Positions 14,901-28,922 of a stretch of DNA of 64,000 nucleotides are shown piece by piece. The stretch is from Gerris lacustris (Eukaryota > Arthropoda > Insecta > Hemiptera > Gerridae), in assembly GCA_951217055.1 (NCBI GenBank), contig OX578278.1:41575115-41639114 (forward strand), read 5' to 3'. The position numbers and the translations under genes are program-made. Under the pieces are notes generated by a model. That model was not told where the DNA came from. It did not search any database and saw only the letters and a list, made by a program, of their open reading frames with translations. Position 1 is the stretch's first letter, and each line of letters starts with the position of its first letter.

Positions 14901-17221
14901 CTCTTCAAATAAAACATGTTTACAAATTTAATTAACATGAACAATCTCTAACTAAAGAATTTCGTATAAAGGTAGATAAAATAAACATCTGACAATATAC
15001 GTGAAGAGGATATATTATCGCCTTTTAGTGGCAATAGCCTCAATATTTTCTGCATTTCTACAACTTATACTAATAACTAATAACACGCTACCTTAACACC
15101 GGATTTTATTTTAGGGCTTGAAGTCTACGACAAGGAACTTTACTACCTCTTCATACTGGCCGTCCATCCTACCTCATCTTACCAGTCTAACTGTCTTTGT
15201 GTTTTGTCAGTCAGTCTCAAAACTTTCATTCTTACTGTAGAACTTTTAAGAAGTTCAACGTAAAAACAAAAGTTATCATGTGTTTCAAAGTGCATAGAAA
15301 GTGTAGAAGTAGAAGGAGCGAAGCAAGGTGTGCATGGATTAGAACTCTAGTTTTAATTCTTGAGAGTGATGAACAAATCCCTCGCTTTTAAACATTCTAC
15401 AAACTTTGAAGGAGCTTGCAAGCGGCATAACACTCTATATCTATTAATAATATTATACTGTTATTGTTATCAGTAATTTCTGTTTTTGTTAACTGATAGC
15501 TTATTACTGTTATCAATTGTTTTTATTTAGTAAATTATATTTTTATTTTTATGCTCATCGGTCTTTTTAATATTTGTATCCTATTTAGTACCTTGAAATT
15601 GTTCGAAATTTGTATTTATTGCTATAGTACAAAGCAATGAGTTATTTTTTGCGTTGCATACAACTTTATAATGCAAGCACTATAAGCCTATCGCTTTGGA
15701 CCTATTACACTAATATATATCTTTATAATAATACATTTTTTAATATAATTTTGTCATTGATAAACATCAAATTAGTTAACTTTTATCTCAATATCCACAT
15801 CTAGCCCCACCATTCAGTTTCTTTCATGTTTATATGTTACCAAGGGTGGTATTATATTATATTAAATTTAAAAGATCGGGACTCTCCTGCAGCGCCCAAA
15901 ATGTTGTACTGTGACCTCCACCATTTTATAAAATATTGTATACTGTTTAGAGCTGGTCCGTATCTATACCATTCGACTTTCGCTGTGGAAAGTAATTTTA
16001 AATTATATATTTTTTTAAGTTAAGGTATGCCGGGAGGATCGTATAGGTCACCTCGAAGCTCCAAGATGTCTCGCTGATAACTCAAGGTCCACACTTATGT
16101 ATAGGGGATCTAGGACCTACCCATTTTTAAGTGCATTCCGCACTTAAAACTGAATACTTGACCGATTTTCCTATTATGCTACTATCTTTAAACTGTTTAT
16201 TTAAAAATTATTTACAAAATATAAAGAGGTTGAGATGAATAAATATTAAAGAAACCCAGTTATCGTCAGATGCCAAATTATAAAATTATTGATTTTCTTG
16301 ATCAAAATGTAATCAAATCAAACACTGGAAACAAAAGGTAATACTTTTATTTTTATACTGATTTTAAATTAAAACGTAATATTTTATTTATATTTGATTA
16401 TTCATAGTTGTTAGGATAAGTTTATTAACCAGCTTAACATACCAAGGACAAGAACATTCAGAGGTGTAAAAAAAAGGAGATGTGTGTACGTTCGTACATT
16501 ATCTACTGTCTCTAAGCTCAAATAAAATCTCTTAATTGTAAAGCGGATAGTCTAGAAGAAAGCGTGCAAAAGCGTATCTGATTAACATCAAACTAGAATT
16601 TTGTGTACGAGTTAATTATTTGGTGTCCTCCCACAATAAGCAGTTAGCAAAGTTCATCTAAGGGACATAGCTTGGCCATAAGCTGTTAAAGAAAACAGTC
16701 CGATGGAAAGCTATTTCCTGGAATATGAGTTAGTTTCGAACTAAACCAATAAAACAAAATCAAAATAAAGTAACTAAACCATATTGGATGAACCATAACT
16801 TTAGCATGGCCGTATGCATTACTGGAGGTGTGGTGGGTACACTATTTAACTTAAGTTAGTTCCAATAAGGAATCATAGAACATCTAAGAAACAATTGAAA
16901 CATGTTAGCATGATCTTAAACAATACTTGCAACATGATTTAAGTAAAGTTCCAATAAGGAATCATAGATCATCTAAAATATCATCACCATTATTTCTTTC
17001 CCAAAGAATAGTCCAATATTTAACTATGTACTGCGTAAAGTAGTAGATTACAGGCGAAGACGAATGTGATCTGTTGTAACTCACACGAATTAATGAAACG
17101 CTGTTTTTGAACGTGTAACATACCGAAATTTATCTTCTTTCCTGGGATTAAGTGAAATCCCACATTTGTAAGCACCGTAAGAATTAAAAATTTAACCAAT
17201 AAGAACAAAACAATTACTAAG
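14874..17221. other. Intergenic DNA, no gene seen
   Basis: It starts with a short (TA)n at 14873-14900. A direct duplication with a period of about 97 bp (GTTCCAATAAGGAATCATAG at about 16859 and 16956) is the only clear structure. Short open frames around 15197-15391 and 15826-16023 show no protein features. Confidence 0.5.
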
Positions 17222-17613
17222 TTTCCATGAGTTTTCAAATCCGTTTTGAAAACTGTTATGATTTTAAACCGTAGTAACTTAAAGTGTTTCCATGAGGAGT
17301 TTTCTAAACAGTTTTCACAACAATTTTGAAAACTATAAACTCCCAGACTAGATATAGTTAAGTCAGGTTATCACATCACTACTTAGCATACCTACTGCGC
17401 ATGTCTCAATTCTGTTTTCAATTCAATACCCGTTTCCATGCTATTTTTAGGGTTTCGATGTCATCCTAGAAACCCTTATTTCAAAACAGTTTCAATACAA
17501 AACCAAAAAATTTGCCGTTGTGACCTTGAATCCAAAACGTTGTGAAATCGCCGTTTCCATGGGGTTTTGAATATCAAAACTGTTTTCAAAACGTTTTTGA
17601 AAACTCATGGAAA
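17222..17613. mobile_element. 392-bp MITE with ~32-bp inverted ends
   Basis: The left end TTTCCATGAGTTTTCAAATC matches the reverse complement of the right end, TTTCCATGAGTTTTCAAAAA, and both continue into GTTTTGAAAAC. The interior is full of GTTTTCAAAA and GTTTCCATG half-palindromes, including an inner pair near 17287 and 17553. No coding capacity. Confidence 0.75.
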
Positions 17614-18009
17614 AGTAGTTACTAAAAGTAAAGTAGCAATTTATATAGGTGAGTGAGATCTGTTGCAAACACGCACGAGCCTAGAAAATGCTGTTCATGC
17701 TAGTCTTACGTAACGTACTTCATCTAAGGTTCTCAAAATCACTAATGAATTCCCCGAAATCATTCTTTTAATATTTACGTAAGATTTTAGATTAAACAAA
17801 TTAATCTAAAAACATTATCTAAAAAAACAAACATAATATAACCTTCATGCATAAGGTTATCTGAAATAGAGCGATGCGGTAACGTAATGCACATGTTCAG
17901 CAATGGACTGCGCATGTGCATTACGTGAAAATTCGTACAATGATATCTGTTTTGTTGTAGGTTTGTTCCAACCAAGCAGGGAACCGTGTAAAAGGCTAAT
18001 GACAAACTT

Positions 18010-18478
18010 CGCCACCCGGGTGGCGCCACCTGGTTGATGCCACTTGCTTCCGCTACCTGTCTTGCGCCACCCGAGTTTTTCCTTTTTTCGACCAGTCGAG
18101 AAATGGACCCGGAGGAGATAGCTGTGCTTGTTTATCATTATTTTCGTGAAAGAAGAAGGGGAAAAAGGCGTTTTTGGGTTCATCCAATAATTTCAGACAA
18201 AAAAATACTAGTTTATTTCATACAGTGTACCCCCGTATCAAAGAGGACAGTAACAATTTTTTGCCGAATGTCGCGTGGAACTTGGAACGAATTGCTTAGA
18301 ATATTAAACAACAGTTTGACCAGTAAAGACACTTATATGAGGGATGCAGTCAGCCCCTAATTTGATTTGGGGCACCGTCTGACAGGATCAATTGAAAACA
18401 ATGGGCTGACCGGGTGACGCCATCGGTAGGTGGCGGCCTGGGTCGGCCGACCGGGCAGTGCCACCCGGCGGGTGGCAG
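18010..18478 (+). mobile_element. Internally deleted PIF/Harbinger element
   Basis: The outer segments are GC-rich, unlike the surroundings. The left begins GCCACCCGGGTGGCGCCACC; the reverse complement of the right begins GCCACCCGCCGGGTGGCACT. They enclose an 85-codon remnant of a Harbinger-type transposase N-terminus. The DDE part is missing, so the element is non-autonomous. The exact ends and any 3-bp target duplication could not be fixed by eye. Confidence 0.6.
18103..18360 (+). pseudogene. PIF/Harbinger transposase N-terminal remnant
   Basis: The ATG at 18103 opens 85 codons: MDPEEIAVLVYHYFRERR, then RGKRRFWVHPI, then CRMSRGTWNELLRI and SKDTYMRDAVSP, then stop. This matches the N-terminal region of HARBI1-like nucleases of arthropod Harbinger transposons: basic RRRRR stretch, WVHPI, F.RMS...F..LL, DT..R.A.SP. 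In intact proteins this is followed by a helix-turn-helix and a DDE nuclease domain of some 300 residues, all absent here. Part of the segment between WVHPI and RMS also looks altered. It is a relic and not a host gene. Confidence 0.75.
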
Positions 18479-18589
18479 GTTGCATTCTATTCTCATTGCT
18501 GACCGGGTAGCGAAGTGTGTCGCACTACCCAGATTACGGGCACGCGCAAAACCCCCTTGGAACTATGAGTAAACATTGGTCCATTTCAA

Positions 18590-19340
18590 CGAAATTTAGC
18601 CCATAGATGCATCTCAGCAGTCGTGAAAAGTGTATAGTTTATGGAAACTCCTCACTAAATATTTTCAAGATGGTGGCCAATATGGTGGACGATTAAAAAA
18701 AAAAATGTTGGTAAGCTTAATGTGTTATACATCGTTTTAAAGGCTTTTAAGAGAAGAAAAATAAATTCTTGATTAGTTACCCAACTAATAAAAACTAAAA
18801 CTAAGCAAATGTGAGGCGTTTGAATTTGCCTTAAAAGACCCCTTTTACGGCAAATTCAAACGCCTCACATTTGCTATATTTCGACCCCTCCTTGGATCAT
18901 TCTTAAGCTAAAATCATAGTTTATTTAAAAATTACACGTCACCAAATAATCAATGTACAATGCAAAAGGACAATTTAATTTTAAATATTAAAAAAATTAA
19001 GAAAAATAATAAGTATCTAATAAAATTTCGTACTTCATATTTTTAAGATGACGGCCAATATTTCGGACGACTAAATAAAAAGTTTTTAGTTAGTATGACA
19101 TATTATACATAAATTTAAAGGTCTTGAAATGTAGGAAAGGAATATCTAACTATTAAAATTTATCACTTAATATTTTCAAGATGGCGGCCCATATAACGAA
19201 CAACTAAAAAAACATGTTAGTCACAACTATTCAAATGTTAGCATGACATGTTATACACAGTTTTAGAAGTCTACAAAAGTAGGAATAGATTGAATTACCA
19301 TTAAAATTTCACATTTAATATTTTGAAGATGGTGGTGAAT
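18590..19340. repeat. Diverged tandem repeats around AAGATGGNGGCC, with a 27-bp perfect hairpin
   Basis: Four diverged units recur near 18655, 19030, 19165 and 19310. Each has (T)ATTTT(C/G)AAGATGG(T/C)GG, a run of A and a TGTTATACA block. Between the first two, arms 18804-18830 and 18849-18875 are exact reverse complements (AGCAAATGTGAGGCGTTTGA and so on) around an 18-nt loop. Confidence 0.65.
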
Positions 19341-19554
19341 AAAAGTAATGCAGGCTCGCTACGCTCGCCTGTTTATACGGGATTTACAGATAATCTTTAT
19401 TTATAAAAGCTACTGCATGCTCGCTTCGCTTGCCTGCCTAGACAGTTGAGCCTTATCATATTTTCCTTGCATTTGTAGACATCTTAATTTCAAAGTTTTT
19501 TGCAGGCTCACTGCGGTAGCCTGTTTATATCTGCATTTGTACATATTTTTATTT

Positions 19555-19694
19555 GTAGGGATGTGTGATGGACCTCAGTCATAGTTTATTTCTGAAAATG
19601 AGGATGACATTAAAATAAAGGGTCGAAACGTCTTTTTGAAAATGATGTAATTGTATTATTTTCACACCTAAAGTGGTCCATCACACATCCCTAC
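19555..19694. repeat. 140-bp hairpin with GTCGAAACG core
   Basis: The 20-bp ends 19555-19574 and 19675-19694 are exact reverse complements (GTAGGGATGTGTGATGGACC). Between them is ATGAGGATGACATT...GGGTCGAAACG, similar in layout to the hammerhead-like motif at 55499-55530 but with the first core base changed. It lies inside the palindromic 22-mer cluster. Confidence 0.6.
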
Positions 19695-20504
19695 TAATAT
19701 TAATAAAAAAAGGTGTCTATCCCAACATATCCTATATTTTTATTTTAAATATAGTTATTACTGGCTTGCTTCGCTCGCCTGTCTAGACAGATTTGTGGCA
19801 TAAGAAGGTGAGCGTAGCGAACCTGCAATAAATCAATTAAATGAAAGCTAATTTAAAATGCTGTCTATACAGGCGAGCGCAGCGAGCCAGCAATAACATT
19901 ATTACAACTCTTGTATAATCTGGCGACCGTAGCGAGTCTACAATACCTCTATTAAATAATGATTAACTATAATTCCTCTATAAACTGGTGAGCATGCAAT
20001 TATTTTTTAAAAGTATAAAGATTACTTACATTTCATATTTGATTATGAGCAAACATTTAAAAACAAATATATATATATTTTTTAAAACATTTTTCCTCAA
20101 TGAGAGTTCGTTGTCAAATCAAATTTTAAAAATAACCAGATTTCACGAAATGTTTAACAAAAATAATTTTTTTAAAAATTTATTATTAAAATGTAACGAA
20201 ATTAATTTCGAAATTGAACACACATCACACATACATACGTACTACACACAACTAACACAATCACGTATATATTACATAGAATATATTGCTTGAAATTGTA
20301 CAATACAATAAATTTTTGATATTTCAGTAATCTTATTTAATTTTGTACTTGATTTATCACTGAGAACATTTGGGTTATTTTATTTGTTTAGTTGTTATTA
20401 TATTGTCTAATACATGTTAATAATTGATCTGGAAAACATCTATAATTGATGTTTAAATACGGGGTGAATACAGTTTTTGGATCCTAAGTGTCCACGGAAA
20501 CCTA

Positions 20505-20815
20505 GATTCAATACGGATTAAATACGATACCGATCCCGATACGATACATTAAATTCAGGGATCGTATCTGGATCGAGTTGCATGGAAACACCTGAACTCG
20601 ATCCTGACATGCGCAGAGGGCTTTGAGCGCACCTAGCGTATTTCTGTAGGAACTGTAATCAAATCTTTTAAAATACGCATGGTTATAAAAGGTGAAGGTT
20701 ACAAAATTATTTATAACCTTTACCAAAAGTAACTAAGAAAAAGTTTCATTTTTTTTATTTCGTATTGAATACGGATTCAATACCACACATGGAAACACCT
20801 AACTTGTTAAATCCC
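20505..20815. mobile_element. Probable MITE with repeated CATGGAAACACCT
   Basis: Sequences TTCAATACGGATT, CATGGAAACACCT and AATACGGATTCAAT recur in both orientations (20510, 20580, 20762, 20790), giving a partly self-complementary 300-bp unit. It lies between the two inverted halves of the 22-mer cluster. Boundaries are approximate; the class is not assigned. Confidence 0.4.
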
Positions 20816-21225
20816 AAATCAGGATTCAATCCATATTTAAACACATTAACGTAGTAAATATACTGTTAGGTATATAATGTAAGTAATTATTAATTTCGGA
20901 TAGTTACAAATTCTAATTAACTCTTCATTTATTAAATACATATAATAAGGAATTTTTCCCAAAAATAAAAATACATACAAATGCTGGTAAAAACAGGCGA
21001 CCGCAGTGAGCCTGCAAAAACTTTGAAATGAAGATGTCTACAAATGCAGGGGAAATATGATAAGATTCTGCTGTCTAGACAGGCAAGCGCCGCGAGCCTG
21101 CAATATCTGTATTAAATAAAGATCACCTACAAATAATAGGCGAGCGTAGCGAGCCTGCATTATTTTTTATTAAATAAAGATTACGTGCAAATGCTGTAAA
21201 AACAGGCGAGCGTGGTGAGCCTGTA

Positions 21226-23494
<2,269 letters not shown>

Positions 23495-23624
23495 AACCCA
23501 AAGCACAAGCGTAACTTAACATTTGCATTGTTTACCTTTTAATCTGTGAATGAATATTTAATCTAAAAAAAGGGGAAATTTTTAGTTCGTCTTATACGTG
23601 ACGTGGTAATACAACTCAATAATA

Positions 23625-24133
23625 AACAGGTCAAGTGTGTGCTAGTCAGCACACAGCGAGGGTCCGTAGGCAACCCTGTATAGTTTAAGTATTTCCCTAT
23701 TAATGGTGTATTTTAAAATGCTAAAAAGCTTACTTTGAACTATCCTATGGGTCTGATATTCTCAAAACACATAAACTAACTTCTGATAAAGTATTTTTTT
23801 GCCACTGAACCGGACTACAACCATATAAAAAAAGAATTATATATTTTTGTAATCAGCTCGACGTACCCTTTCATATGATACCCCTCACGGTGTCGAAAAA
23901 AAAAAAGAAAAAAAATTGTAACCCTTAAGTTTTTTTACCCTAATTTTTTTGAAAAAATATTTTTTTTAAGTCGCTATATTTTTAAAATATGTGGGTAGCT
24001 ACAAGACACATGCATGCCAAATTTCAAAGTGATCGGACGAAAGGTGTAGCCGTGAGAGCACGCGACAGGACGGACGGACAGACACACGCAGGAAAATATA
24101 AGGGTCCTTGGTTTTGCTTACGGACCCTAAAAA
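23625..24133 (+). mobile_element. Inverted-end DNA element, short copy
   Basis: AGGGTCCGTAGGCAA near the left end (23659) and TTGCTTACGGACCCT at the right (24115-24129) are near-perfect inverted repeats. A shared stretch, AAACAGGTCAAGTGTGTGCT, lies just outside the left repeat in both copies. It is the same family as 30427-31136, but lacks about 205 bp present there (30630-30835). The right part carries GACGGACGGACAGAC, common in such insect repeats. No transposase. Confidence 0.75.
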
Positions 24134-24488
24134 GTATTCAAATGCTTTCCTTGGTCACATAAGTAAAAAATAAATTATAATGAGATTTTACAATAACATT
24201 CCGTATTCCGTAACAAAGAACGGCAATTTAGGTTTTAAACATCAAATAAAAGCAGCAGTAAAATTTAAGTCAAATAAAAATTTAATTGACAGAAAAATAT
24301 TAAATATAAGGTCATTGTCATAAAATGTCCAAATAACGAGACTAATAATATTTATTTGTTTTGGGTTCCCCCTTACAAAGTGAGTTCGTAATTAACAAAA
24401 TAGAATATAATTTAGTATTACATTGTTCAGGATTGGATCTTTGAAGCCCGGTCTCTATCTTCACAATAAATAATATGAGAGTTTAAAT
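24134..24488. other. AT-rich spacer, nothing recognised
   Basis: Lies between the inverted-end element and the stop codon of the minus-strand LINE; part of it may be that LINE's 3' tail. Confidence 0.4.
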
Positions 24489-25316
24489 TTACTTAAAATA
24501 AAATTCACTGGTGTTAATCATGAATTTATAAAAGAAGTTGATCTTTTCTGCTGAGTTTAGATTAAATATTTCAGTTGGGTGGTCCTCTATACTGGCATAC
24601 TTATAGATAGTCTCTAGCCGTAGGGAGTTTAATTTGTTGCATTGGTGGAACAAATTATACAGATCTTCTGTACTTTCTCCGCATGCATGGCACAGTCTGG
24701 CACTGTCAAGTTTACAGTTTTTCCTTTTAGGTGTAGGCTGGTGATGTTGGTGTTAGAGAGTTGGGTCTGACATATTATTAACTTTTTTTGGAAGATGCAG
24801 TATAGTTTAAGATATTGATTTTGGTTGCATATTGTCTTCTACAGGTTGCTATAGGAGCTTAAGTTGATATTTTCAATGTCTATTTGGTCTGTGTGTGATT
24901 ATATTTAAGGATTAAATATAATTGTTCTGGATGTCAGTTTCTGATAGTGTGAGGATGGTTTTGACAGCAGTAAGAATGGAGTTGAGTAGGTTTAAGTTGT
25001 TTATTATATTAAATAATTTAGTGACACAATTAGATCTCATCCCCTGGTGAGCACTCTCTATACTGTTTAGCAGGCGTAGTCGTTGGTAGCATATCCTTGG
25101 GTACCTATTGGCGGGCATATCAAGTATCTTGTTTCTCCACTTTAGAATTCTGTTCAAGACTCTCCCAGATACTGGTTGACACATGGTTTCCTCTCTGATG
25201 TAGCTGTGTGATGTACTTTTAGGTAAGCTTAGTAATGCTTTTAAGTATTTAGTATGAGCAGCGTCGAGTTTACCCAGGTAACATAGCGCCCAAACCTCTG
25301 AAGCGTAGGTAATACT
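24489..25316 (-). pseudogene. LINE ORF2 C-terminal region (interrupted element, part 3)
   Basis: Read on the minus strand from 25316: SITYASEVWALCYLGKLDAA, HTKYLKALLSLPKS, REETMCQPVSGRVLNRILKW, then NKILDMPANRYPR. This is the region after the reverse transcriptase palm in Jockey/CR1/R1-type LINEs (YGSEVW...H.K.LK..L.LP..T...). A stop at 24912 and a frameshift follow. The frame then resumes with ARLCHACGESTEDLYNLFHQ-C, a C..C...H...C zinc-finger-like motif as at the end of LINE ORF2, and stops at 24489-24491. The 5' continuation lies beyond the hAT insertion, at 28923-29235. Confidence 0.8.
25309..25316. repeat. 8-bp target site duplication, left
   Basis: GTAATACT, identical to 28923-28930, directly flanks the hAT element at 25317-28922. 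The length is that expected for hAT transposons. Confidence 0.9.
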
Positions 25317-25765
25317 CAGGCCCGTCGAGCGCCGTAGCGGGCCCCACGGCTAGACCTATATGGGCTTTTTACTCGTTTTTATTCGTCATTTTGGGACTTT
25401 ACACTAATAACTTGTGTATTGAATTTTTCAACTCTTATAATAAGTTCTATTTTATATTTATTGTAAGTACTACTAATAAACTCCTATTACTGATTACTGC
25501 AGACATACTACTGATAAACCAAAGTAAAACAAACTCATTTTGAAGATTACAACTATTTTACCGCAGTAATGTTAAAAACCCAATTATGACTTAAATTAAT
25601 ATGGGTATATGAGTCATAATTATGACCTAAAATTAGACAAAATTGTTTGAAAACATTTATAATTTCTTAGTCCTCAACTAAAACACAATCTGGACACAAA
25701 AAGTCCTATAACTGTAAAATGTTGTTTACGTTCATTTACGTTTTATACAATTTTATTTTATATAT

Positions 25766-26065
25766 TACTAGGGGGCTATGCCCCCTACTCGCTTCGCTCG
25801 ACAAACCCCTGAAAAGCGGCCGCAGCGCGGCCGCTGCCTTGAATAAAGTACAGTAGAATCCCTTGTTTTCTTTTTAGGAGGGGGCTAAATTTAGGATATT
25901 TGCAAATTATCTTATCAAAAAGAGGGGTATATAGAAATCAGTGGAAGGGATAAAATCTAGATATTCTCTCATAGTAAAATAATTTAAATGTTTCTTGATG
26001 GTAGTTTACAAACTTATCAAATTAAAATAACACTCCGTAGCAAATAACTGGTATCCAGCTAGTAA
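25766..26065 (+). mobile_element. Unclassified element ending ATCCAGCTAGTA, copy 1
   Basis: It starts near CTAGGGGGCTATGCCCCCTA, a hairpin, followed by CTCGCTTCGCTCG and a GC-rich palindrome around GCGGCCGC. About 25875-26065 matches 28085-28266 (GGATATTTGCAAATTATCTT, ACAAACTTATCAAATTAAAA) and both end ATCCAGCTAGTA. A 3' CTAG with a nearby GC-rich hairpin suggests Helitron-like, but the class is not established. Confidence 0.4.
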
Positions 26066-27534
26066 AACATAAAATAATGATTTCGAAGAATAAGTAAAAC
26101 AAACAAAGAATGTAACAGAAAAAAAGCGAGAAGGAAGATTAAGGGGGTGGGAATGTTACGTAGTCTATAAGATAATTCCCTCCTATATTAAAAAAAAATA
26201 AAATAATAAAACAAAAATCTTCACTTTTTGAATAGCTTTTAATTCTAAGGAAATAACTAAACAAAAAAACAATAGTGTGATTAAGAATTTAAATAAAATG
26301 ACCTCTTACCATTATCGTTGTGTAATAAGATTGTTTATTATAACTAAACATAAATTATTAAATTTAGGTAAATAGAAAGAATCAATCTACCTTTATAGCT
26401 TCGCTTCGTTTTTTCAATCCATCCTATGTATATCTTCATATTCCATTATATTCTCTAAACGCTGTTATAAATATACGTAGAATTAACTTTCAAAGATATT
26501 ATCGTCGATATTACACTGAATAACAGATCGATCAATCTCCAAAGACAAGATTTTTAACACAGAACAACCGATAATGAATAAAATATAAACGACATACACG
26601 AAAGATGTACTTTTCGAATGAAAAACGTATAGATATCAAAAAGAAACATTTGAATTATAACACACTGCACAAATATAAAGATTTAAAATACTTTTCCTCG
26701 ATTAAAAAGTAAATTTAAAGTAAGATTCGACTGAAATTACTGTTGACCTAATTAGAGAAGTAAAAACAATATGGCCGACACTCTAAAACTATGAGAAACC
26801 GCAGCGTCGCAGTGACTCTCCTTTTTCAGGGCTACCACACTACCACCGTATCAAAATTAAATAATCTAAAATTTATTATAAAAAATTATTTAAAATAAAA
26901 ATATTATAAATAATAAGTATTCTTCATGGTAATATTATATTTTAAATATGTTTTTAGTTTAACCGAAACAAAATATGTTTAAGTTATTTTATTTTTTAAT
27001 AATTTTGTTCGCATTATTGGTTTAACCTCGTTGTACTGTGGTAAGTGAAAAAAAATATTTTTTTTATATAAGTTTAAATTAATAAAAGACTTAGTTTGTA
27101 AAAACAAGTTAAATCAAATGGTATTTTAAGTTGAAAGGAGAACTACAGTATATGGAGCCCCTACTATACTGTACATCGTAAATCGCTACAATCGATTGTT
27201 ATAATTGACGCCATATTTCAATATATCCAAATAATGTGTGATTTGCGTAATTTTACACGTTTTAACGAAAATGTGTTTGTTTTGGGTTTAAATTTAATTT
27301 TGTTAACCTTAATTTTTTTTTTGCCCTAGAAATTTTAATCGCTGCTCCACACCGCTTCGCGGAGCGCTCATTTCTAAAGAAAAACAACCCTCCTGCATAT
27401 AGACCAGGTAGAGTTCCAAATCGAAATATAAGAGTTTAACAGACAAGATATATCGATATATTAAGTCTTGAAAGAGGTCGATAGAGAGATAACGTGTTAT
27501 CAGAAAGAGCCCCATATACTGAAGTTTAGCCGTC
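26066..27534. other. hAT interior, no gene recognised
   Basis: AT-rich sequence with one more balanced patch near 26770-26845. The minus-strand frame 27309-27536 (ends VEQRLKFLGQKKN) shows no domain. If a transposase was here, it is no longer readable by eye. Confidence 0.4.
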
Positions 27535-28266
27535 AAGGTATATGTGTATGTTCTATATACAAATCTACAGTTTTGGTCCGATCTCGATGAATATTTTCAC
27601 ACTTAACCTTCAAAGCAATGGGGAGGTCACGGTCTACATGAATTTTCGAAATTTAAATTTTGGTACACAGGGGTACGGGGTACAACTCAAGTGATGAATA
27701 TGGGGTCAAAGTAATGAATACCCTTCATGATGCATATCGTTAAAAAGCTCTTTAAGAGTACAGTAATTGTTGTTATGTACATTTAAGGGGGTAAAATGGA
27801 AAAATACATCTAAAAGTCAACGTATGTGTGTATGTTCTTTATACAAATCTACAGTTGTTGTCTGATCTCGATGAAAATTTTCACACTTGCTCTTCAAAGC
27901 AATGGGAAGGTCACTGTCTACATGAATTTTCGAAATTTAAATTTTGGTACACAGGGGTACGGGGTACAACTCAAGTGATGAATATGGGGTCAAAGTAATA
28001 AATACCCTTCATGATGCATATCGTTGAAAAGCTCTTTAAGAGTACAGTAATTGTTGTTATGTACAGTTTTGTCATATTGTCATTTAGGAGGAGGGGAAAT
28101 TTGGGATATTTGCAAATTATCTTATCAAAGAGGAGGGGATAAAGAAATAAGTGGGAGGGATAGAATCTAGATATTCTCGCATAGTGAAATAGTCTCTTGA
28201 CGGTAGTTCGTAAACTTATCAAATTAAAATAACACTTCGTAGCGACGCACGGGTATCCAGCTAGTA
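27535..28266 (-). repeat. Two ~290-bp tandem repeat units plus ATCCAGCTAGTA end, copy 2
   Basis: Units at about 27535-27790 and 27826-28066 share TGTTCTWTATACAAATCTACAG, then GGTACACAGGGGTACGGGGT and CATGATGCATATCGTT. They match, inverted, the repeat at 343-840. Then 28085-28266 repeats the end of the 25766-26065 element. Both lie inside the hAT element. Confidence 0.7.
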
Positions 28267-28922
28267 TTGTAGGAAGTAGGAAACAGTGGCTGCAATAAGG
28301 GCCCCGCAGACCCCTCCGCGTGGGGGCCCCTGGAAGGGAAATAGAGGGGCCCCTAAAAGTTTCCAGGGGGGCCTCCAAAACCAACTAATAGGAAATATGA
28401 ATTTTTATGACTGAAGAAACCATTGTAGTATCTTTCTGGCTAGCATGCCGGATTTTTCAACCATGCATGGTTGAAAATGAATGGTGGTGTATTTAATATT
28501 TTTTCAACTTTGGATATGTCCAAATAAAACTGAACAAATCATTAGCCATTGATTTTGTTGACTGCTTGGTATGGATCACTCAAGTTTCTAATCACACTGT
28601 CAATTAAAACATAAAAAACTTCAACTTTGAAGCGATTTTTTGGGTTCTCTGATTTTTACCCATCGGGATACGGCTTAGTAATTTTTCGCTTCTCTGTCTC
28701 GGTACCGGAAAATTCTCTCTCAAACTTAATCACCACACCTGGCTGACAACTTTAATGTTAACTAATATTATTTTTAATTATTATTACGAATATAATTATT
28801 TTATATTTCAATCATAAATATTGGCGTGATTGGGTGTTCGGGGCTTGAGAAGCGGGGCCCTTTAGGGGAGGTCCGGGCCCCCCAGCATCAGCCGTACCTA
28901 CCGCCCCCTCTCGACGGGCCTG

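Larger units (their letters stand above)
19349..21225. repeat. Cluster of >=11 palindromic ~22-mers in an inverted arrangement
   Basis: The motif CAGGCGAGCGTAGCGAGCCT(GC), or its reverse complement, occurs near 19349, 19413, 19502, 19761, 19806, 19874, 19921, 20995, 21081, 21139 and 21202. Orientation switches between 19781 and 19806. The left block (19349-19550) and right block (20975-21225) are also inverted copies of each other over about 200 bp, sharing GCATTTGTAGACATCTT and CTTATCATATTT spacers. Each motif can fold as CAGGC/GCCTG with two G-A mismatches, then GC/GC and a GTA loop. Class unknown. Confidence 0.75.
25317..28922. mobile_element. 3.6-kb hAT element inserted in a LINE
   Basis: The terminal inverted repeats CAGGCCCGTCGAG (25317-25329) and CTCGACGGGCCTG (28910-28922) are perfect over 13 bp and begin CAG as hAT ends do. 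The 8-bp duplication GTAATACT lies on both sides, and removing the element rejoins the LINE reading frame within one base. No intact hAT transposase is visible. The interior is largely other repeats: 25766-26065, tandem units at 27535-28066, and 28085-28266. It is probably non-autonomous and grew by nested insertion. Confidence 0.85.

Noticed and set aside
17857..18183. Minus-strand frame over the Harbinger relic
   Set aside because: Antisense shadow of the transposase remnant at 18103-18360 and of its inverted ends.
27971..28384. 137-codon minus-strand frame
   Set aside because: Spans tandem repeat, ATCCAGCTAGTA-ended element and hAT subterminal sequence; composite of repeats, no domain.
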